DNA from: Ailurus styani
Lineage: Eukaryota; Chordata; Mammalia; Carnivora; Ailuridae
Reading direction: 5' to 3'
DNA: 64,000 nucleotides
NCBI GenBank assembly: GCA_002007465.1
Contig: LNAC01000110.1
Span: 915,448 to 979,447 of the forward strand
This document shows positions 59,300 through 64,000 of the stretch, piece after piece. The notes beneath the pieces are model-generated. The model was given only the letters and a program-made list of their open reading frames with translations. It was not told the origin of the DNA and ran no database searches. Each line of letters begins with the position of its first letter. Position 1 is the first letter of the stretch. The position numbers and the translations under genes were made by a program.

Positions 59300-59462
59300 A
59301 GCAGTGGTTTGGAAAATGTAGCATTGGAATCACCTGTCCAGTTTATCACAGCACAGACCAGAGTTTTTCAGGTAGTCGTTTGGGTTGGAGCTCCGGAATG
59401 GGCCTCTCCAACAGGTCTCCTGGACATGCCCTTGCTGCTGGTCTGGCGGTCACCCTTGAAGA
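59300..59462 (+). mobile_element. MER5/MER20-like hAT remnant
   Basis: 'CAGTGGTTTGGAAAATGTAGC', 'GGAATCACCTG', 'GACCAGAGTTTTTCAGG' and a closing 'GCTGCTGGTCTGGCGGTCACCC' resemble a short Charlie-type element with inverted ends. Confidence 0.6.
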
Positions 59463-60149
59463 AATGTTGCGTTGATATATACAGCAGAGGTATTTTTATA
59501 GTAAATTATATTTCTTAACAAAGTGAATCCTTTTCTGTGATCCTGGAGCATGCCTACCAATCACTTTTACTTGCTAGATGCTGAGCCCTTAAAATGTGTC
59601 TAAAGATGTGTGAATTATCAAATGACCGAATCTCTCAAGTGTTGGGCAAACCACACAGGGCCAGATTTTCTAATTTTGTCCTTTATTTCCTTTCTATTGG
59701 ACTTTAAACACAATTTCACCATTTGTGCTCCAACGCCGTATCCCCGGACCTTGGGGAAAAGACTCTCTTCCTCTCCAGCCAGTTGTTTATCAGGAACGGG
59801 CTCTTTCTTTCTTGCTTTTTCTCTTCACAAGTAATGATGATAGTCTAAGGAATACATTAACTTTAGTCAAACCATCGTAGATAGACAAGATATTATAACC
59901 TATTCTACTTATCTCCATTCAGAAGTAGTGCTACTCAGTCCTAGGTGTTTTTCTGTTCTGTTATTTGATCTTCTATTGCTTTTTCCTCAATGGAAAACAT
60001 GATCTCATCCTCACAGATGAGAATTTGGTTTAATTCCTTTTATTCTGAAAATTCTTTTTTCTTTCTCTAGGTTCATGACAAGGTAGCGTCCGTCACTTTG
60101 TGTCACACAGTGTCTCATGCTTGCTTTTTGCATTTGCTTGTTTGTTTTC
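59463..60149. other. Unassigned sequence
   Basis: Nothing supported. Confidence 0.4.
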
Positions 60150-60500
60150 ATTATATGTATATATGTTTTACTGTGGTAATATGTACATAGCAAAGTTTAC
60201 CCTTGAAACCAGTTTCAAGGGTATAATTGGGTGGCGTTAAGTATGTTTACAGTGTTGTGCTAGCCTTACCAATACCCATTTCCCAAACTTTTTCACCATT
60301 CCAAAGAAACCCTGTGCCCATTAAACACTAACTTTTCATTCTCCTCTCCCACCAGTCCCTGGTGACACCTCTTCTACTTTTTGTCTCTATGAACTGGCCA
60401 ATTCTAGGTGCCTCTAGATATTCAGTGGAATTCTGCAATATTCCCCCTGTTGTGTCTGGCTCATTTCACCTACCATGATGTTTTCAAGGTTCGTCTCTGA
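60150..60500 (-). mobile_element. L1 3'-end fragment
   Basis: 'ACAGTGTTGTGCTAGCC', 'CACCATTCCAAAGAAACCCTGTGCCCATTAAACA', 'CCCACCAGTCCCTGGTGACACC' and 'GGCTCATTTCACCTACCATGATG' give a clear reverse-strand L1 3' UTR. Confidence 0.88.
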
Positions 60501-60904
60501 TTTTATCAACTGTATTTCTTCTTAGATCTCTCTGACCGAGTTTGTATTTTCTGTCGTGTTCTTTCTCACAAGAAAGCTGTTATTTCATGACCCTCCTTCC
60601 TCCCCCCCCTCTCTTTTTGGGAGAAAACTGAGTCTACCTATACTGAAGTTAAGGGTTCTCAATCATTAATTTTGTTTGGCTTTTACTAGCAGGTGAAGAG
60701 GGTTTTGTATGCTGATTATTCATTCTGTGACTCAGGAGCAAGGCATTTCTGACATCTCTGCTCTCATCTCGATGCATAACCAGCCACAGCAAGCAGAGTC
60801 ATTTCAGGTGTCTCTGAGAATTTTTCCAAGAGCTCTTTCTAGAACTTTTTAGAATAATCTCTAAAGATGAGGACATCAGAAATAGGACAGGGGAAAAAAA
60901 AAAA
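60501..60904. other. Unassigned sequence
   Basis: Nothing supported. Confidence 0.4.
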
Positions 60905-61122
60905 GAAAGAAAAAGTAGGGGCGCCTGGGTGGCTCCATTGTTCGAGCATCCAAATCTTGGTTTCAGCTCAGGTCATGATCTCTGTGGGTCACAAGATGGA
61001 GGCTCACATATGGGCTCCATGCTCAGCGGGGAGTCGGCTTGAAGATTCTCTCCCTCTGCCCCTCCCCCCACTCGCAGTCTTGCTGTTTCTCTGTAAAACA
61101 AATAACTCTTAAAGAAAAAGTA
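60905..61122 (+). repeat. CanSINE with 12-bp duplication
   Basis: The body is 60917-61110, starting GGGGCGCCTGGGTGGCTCCA. The left flank AAAGAAAGAAAAAGTA contains the right-flank AAAGAAAAAGTA motif, with some ambiguity from the A/G simple repeat. Confidence 0.92.
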
Positions 61123-62574
61123 CCTGTTACAAGTCCTATTGCATGGGCTTTATCTGCAACTCAACACCTCTTTAGCCTTTAAAGTGACTATTGGTGTTTT
61201 TTTTTTTCTCAAATAATGAGTGAAGAGAGTTATGTACTAAGGTGGTGAAGAAGTTTGGAAGATTAGGAGAGACCTGCATTTTGCCTCAGATAGGAATCTG
61301 TGCCTCCCATGTGACAGGGTAGCAGCACGTGACTCTCTGTCAAAGGGGAGAAAACCAACTATCTCCTAGATCCAATTAGAACCAGAGGTTACCACTGCTC
61401 TTGATTACATATGAGTTCAGGCTGTGTATCAATTTGTTAAAGTTGTGAAGAATTTAAGGGTGCCTCCAAGAAAAGTAACTAGCACAGCTAAAAGCACTAG
61501 ATTAAAAGAAATCAAGTTTTCACCAATGGCAATGGGTTCCTTTTACATTCTTTAAAAGTCACACTAACTTATAAACTGCTTAAAAATTAGGCTGTGCTCA
61601 CTGACTGCCCAACTATCAGAGGATATCTAATATCCAATCAATCAAAGAGCATTTTTGTTCAAAATTGTCTCAATATATATGTGTATATATATACACACAC
61701 ACATACAACTGCACACATAATTTGAAAAAGTCTAGCTACTAGTTTTTTCTTTTTTAAAATTGCTTATTGGTTCTAATGAGTGAGTGATATTATAACAAAT
61801 AGGACTATTTCTTTCCTTTTGTATATGACAACCTGCATGCACCCAGAAACTATAGAGACTATGCATTGTTTTAACTGGATTTGTAATTCAATAGGCCAAC
61901 CTTGGCTTCCTTCCTAAGTTCAAAGTTACTTAAGCAAAATGGGAAACAATACTACACATGCCTTTTATAAGCAGATAAAATAGAAAGCACTTACCTAGAA
62001 ACATCAGCCTCTCACATTCATTTTGCCTCAATCCTTGATAGTAGCCCACTCACCATCATGGATCTTGAAGATTATGTTTGAAAAATGGCTCACACTACAG
62101 AATCAAGGAATGAGGAGGTGGTTGCAAGGTTAGAAGTTTTTCTCCTCTGCCTATCTTGAAACTCTGCTTCCAGTAAGAACTTGAAGCCTTTAATCCGTGC
62201 TGCTGCTCTATTTTCCAGCAGGGAACTTCTTAGTAGTTATTAAAAAGAAAAGTTTTCCTTCTATTTCAGGTTCTTCATTCAGTCTCTAATACCTTGAGCA
62301 CTAAGATAATTGATTCAATTCAGCCAAACGAATATTTGAAAGAAACTTTGTTAAGCCCTGCTTCCTATTTGAAGATCAGGGAGCAAAATCCCTCCTGGTA
62401 AAAAGTTCACAATTTGGCAAGGTTAAGGGGGAAAACAAGGTGAACATACACATTTGGTTAATACAATGCAAAGAAGGTCAATGCTAAGGGAGAGCACAAA
62501 GTGCTGTTAGGGTTTGAATTGGCAAGAGAGGTCAGGCTTCCTGGGAGGGATAAGGAAAAACTTAGGTGGTAGCA
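61123..62574. other. Unassigned sequence
   Basis: Only a TA/CA microsatellite at about 61674-61706 stands out. Confidence 0.4.
61674..61706. repeat. TA/CA microsatellite
   Basis: ATATATATGTGTATATATAT followed by ACACACACACA. Confidence 0.92.
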
Positions 62575-62775
62575 CTTGATACAGATGTGGAATCTCTAAA
62601 TTTACCGTGCTTCTGGATTATCTGAGGATGTGTTAAAATACAGATTGCTAGGCACCACACTCAACATTTTCCATTCAGGAGGTCTGAGGTAGGGCCTGAA
62701 AATTTGTATTTCTAACAAGTTTCCAAGTGATTCTCCTAGTGCTTTTTCAGAGACAGTGCTTGGAGAAACATTACC
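62575..62775 (+). mobile_element. MER5-like hAT remnant
   Basis: 'GTGCTTCTGGATTATCTGAGG', 'GTTAAAATACAGATTGCTAGGCACCAC', 'GAGGTCTGAGGTAGGGCCTGA' and 'TTCCAAGTGATTCTCCTAGTGC' follow the MER5/Charlie layout. Confidence 0.78.
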
Positions 62776-62854
62776 CTACAAAGTTTGAAAAAGAATGGAG
62801 AACCTTTCTCCCAGCGAAAGAGATGAGCATATTGGAGAGGCAACAGCTGAAGGG

Positions 62855-63025
62855 CACTTTAAATAATAATAAAAATACCTAATGTTTTGAGCTTTCTTAA
62901 TTTTGCCGATGAGGAGATGAGGTTTGGAGGGGGTCAGAGACCTTGGTTACCATCATAGCCAATAAACAGCTGAGTCAGGATTTGAACCTATGGAGTCCAC
63001 AACCCAGAAGATGGTGCCTAACCAC
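62855..63025 (-). repeat. MIR
   Basis: 'GATGAGGAGATGAGGTTTGG', 'CAGCTGAGTCAGGATTTGAACC' and 'GATGGTGCCTAACCACTAGG' are reverse MIR landmarks. Confidence 0.82.
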
Positions 63026-64000
63026 TAGGATGAATAGTAGGAAGGAGTACATCTTCACTGACACATTTTGTTAGGCAGTTATGGGAGTTAAGGCTTAGCA
63101 TACAGGTTGCAGTTAGTTTTCAGAGGACTTATATGCCAGGGCAAGGAATTTTATACTTAGGATGTTTAATAGATGTGTTAGAAAATTTTTGATCCAGATT
63201 GAGTAGCAGTGTATATGACCAAGAGAGACAAAAGGGTGGAATCCTAGTAAGAAGTCTTCCAGAACAGCCAAGTAAAAGGAAAGGAAGTCAACTAGGGCAA
63301 TTGCAGTTGAACTGGTGATGGACACAAGAGCAATTTTGTGCATCAGCAGTAGTGATGATTCCCAATCTTTCTACCAACTACGATTCCATAATTCCAAAGT
63401 TTTCATTAATGAAACAAACTGGATTTAACTAAATTAAAAAAATGTTCCATCTGAGGTTATTATTTTTCCCATTATAACGCATTCAGATTGTAACGAACAA
63501 TTGATAATCATCTAGGGCTCCACGTCACATTATTGTCCCGGTTGTGATAAGAAGCACCAAATGAGCAAATGAGCAGATCTATAAAATTTTACTGCTTTCA
63601 GTTGCAGATCTTTGTCACTATACCCACCTGCAAGGTCAATTATGTGATGGACATTTGAAATTTAAGTCTGATCTACAATTCATGTTTCAGGAATTTTTTC
63701 TGATGCATCAAGAGCCAGTGGAATGTTTTAGTAATCCTGAGATAATAAGTTACCTTGCTTATGTAAAATAATTCCAGCCCAAACAAAGAAATCTCTGTTG
63801 TTTTATGGGTAAATATATAATTTACCCTAGGTACTTAAAAAACTGAATATATCTTTCCTGTGTTACGGTTCAAAAAATACAGCATTTTGCTACCTGATAA
63901 TGTGTGTGTGTGTGGGGGGGTGCTGTGAGTAGGCATCAAGGAACACTCTCTAAGTTCAGGCCAAGGGAGTATTGAAACAAGACAGGAAGTTGGGAGAAGG
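63026..64000. other. Unassigned sequence to the window end
   Basis: No gene or repeat is recognised apart from a short (TG)6-G7 run near 63900-63920. Confidence 0.4.

Noticed and set aside
1..64000. A CRISPR array, operon, phage or other undescribed gene system
   Set aside because: The repeated units are dispersed mammalian SINEs with their own flanking duplications, not regularly spaced repeats, and no set of coding regions exists in the window.

Overview
The window is 64 kb of mammalian nuclear DNA with no intact protein-coding gene. It carries about two dozen tRNA-Lys-type CanSINE copies in both orientations. Their 5' head reads GGGCGCCTGGGTGGCTCAG, and their tail is a CT-rich stretch, AAATAAATAAA and an A run. 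This SINE family is specific to Carnivora. The subfamily with the 'CTGCCTACTTGTGATCTCTC' segment suggests a caniform, probably a mustelid or another arctoid, but the species cannot be fixed from the sequence alone.

Layout. Positions 1-3180 hold an old SINE and then the only gene-derived object: an intronless, frameshifted copy of uridine-cytidine kinase 2 (UCK2) at 1286-2792. It has an A tail and 14-bp target-site duplications, so it is a processed pseudogene. A 268-base assembly gap lies inside its 3' end. Positions 3184-8010 are degraded L1 sequence: a minus-strand 3' fragment, then a long plus-strand remnant of the ORF2 and 3' UTR region broken by young SINEs. From 8 to 31 kb the content is mostly unassigned single-copy-looking sequence with scattered SINEs, L1 3' ends, MIRs, MER5-like hAT elements, ERV1-like LTRs and MLT1-type MaLR LTRs. 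A pyrimidine-rich CCTT tract lies at 27.7 kb. At 31-33 kb there is a cluster of a SINE, an L1 3' end, a second SINE and a 25-base SINE head fragment with its own target-site duplication. Positions 32.6-35.0 kb are repeat-poor. From 35 to 64 kb there are more MaLR and ERV1 LTRs, a diverged local duplication (35.85 and 36.93 kb), a palindromic DNA-transposon remnant, two SINEs stacked in one target site (38.56-39.01 kb), nested SINEs at 42.4-42.8 kb, MIRs and L1 ends.

There is no operon, CRISPR, defence or biosynthetic system, and no group of genes working together. The open frames of 60-139 codons look like chance frames or lie inside repeats. The main points for a second look are the tailless SINE-head insertion at 32.28 kb, the UCK2 retrocopy with its intact target-site duplication, two probable false duplications flanking single-N joins (24.74 and 48.96 kb), and the unexplained pair of about 250-bp copies near 36 kb. 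Repeat family names come from recognising consensus-like sequence by eye; no database was run.
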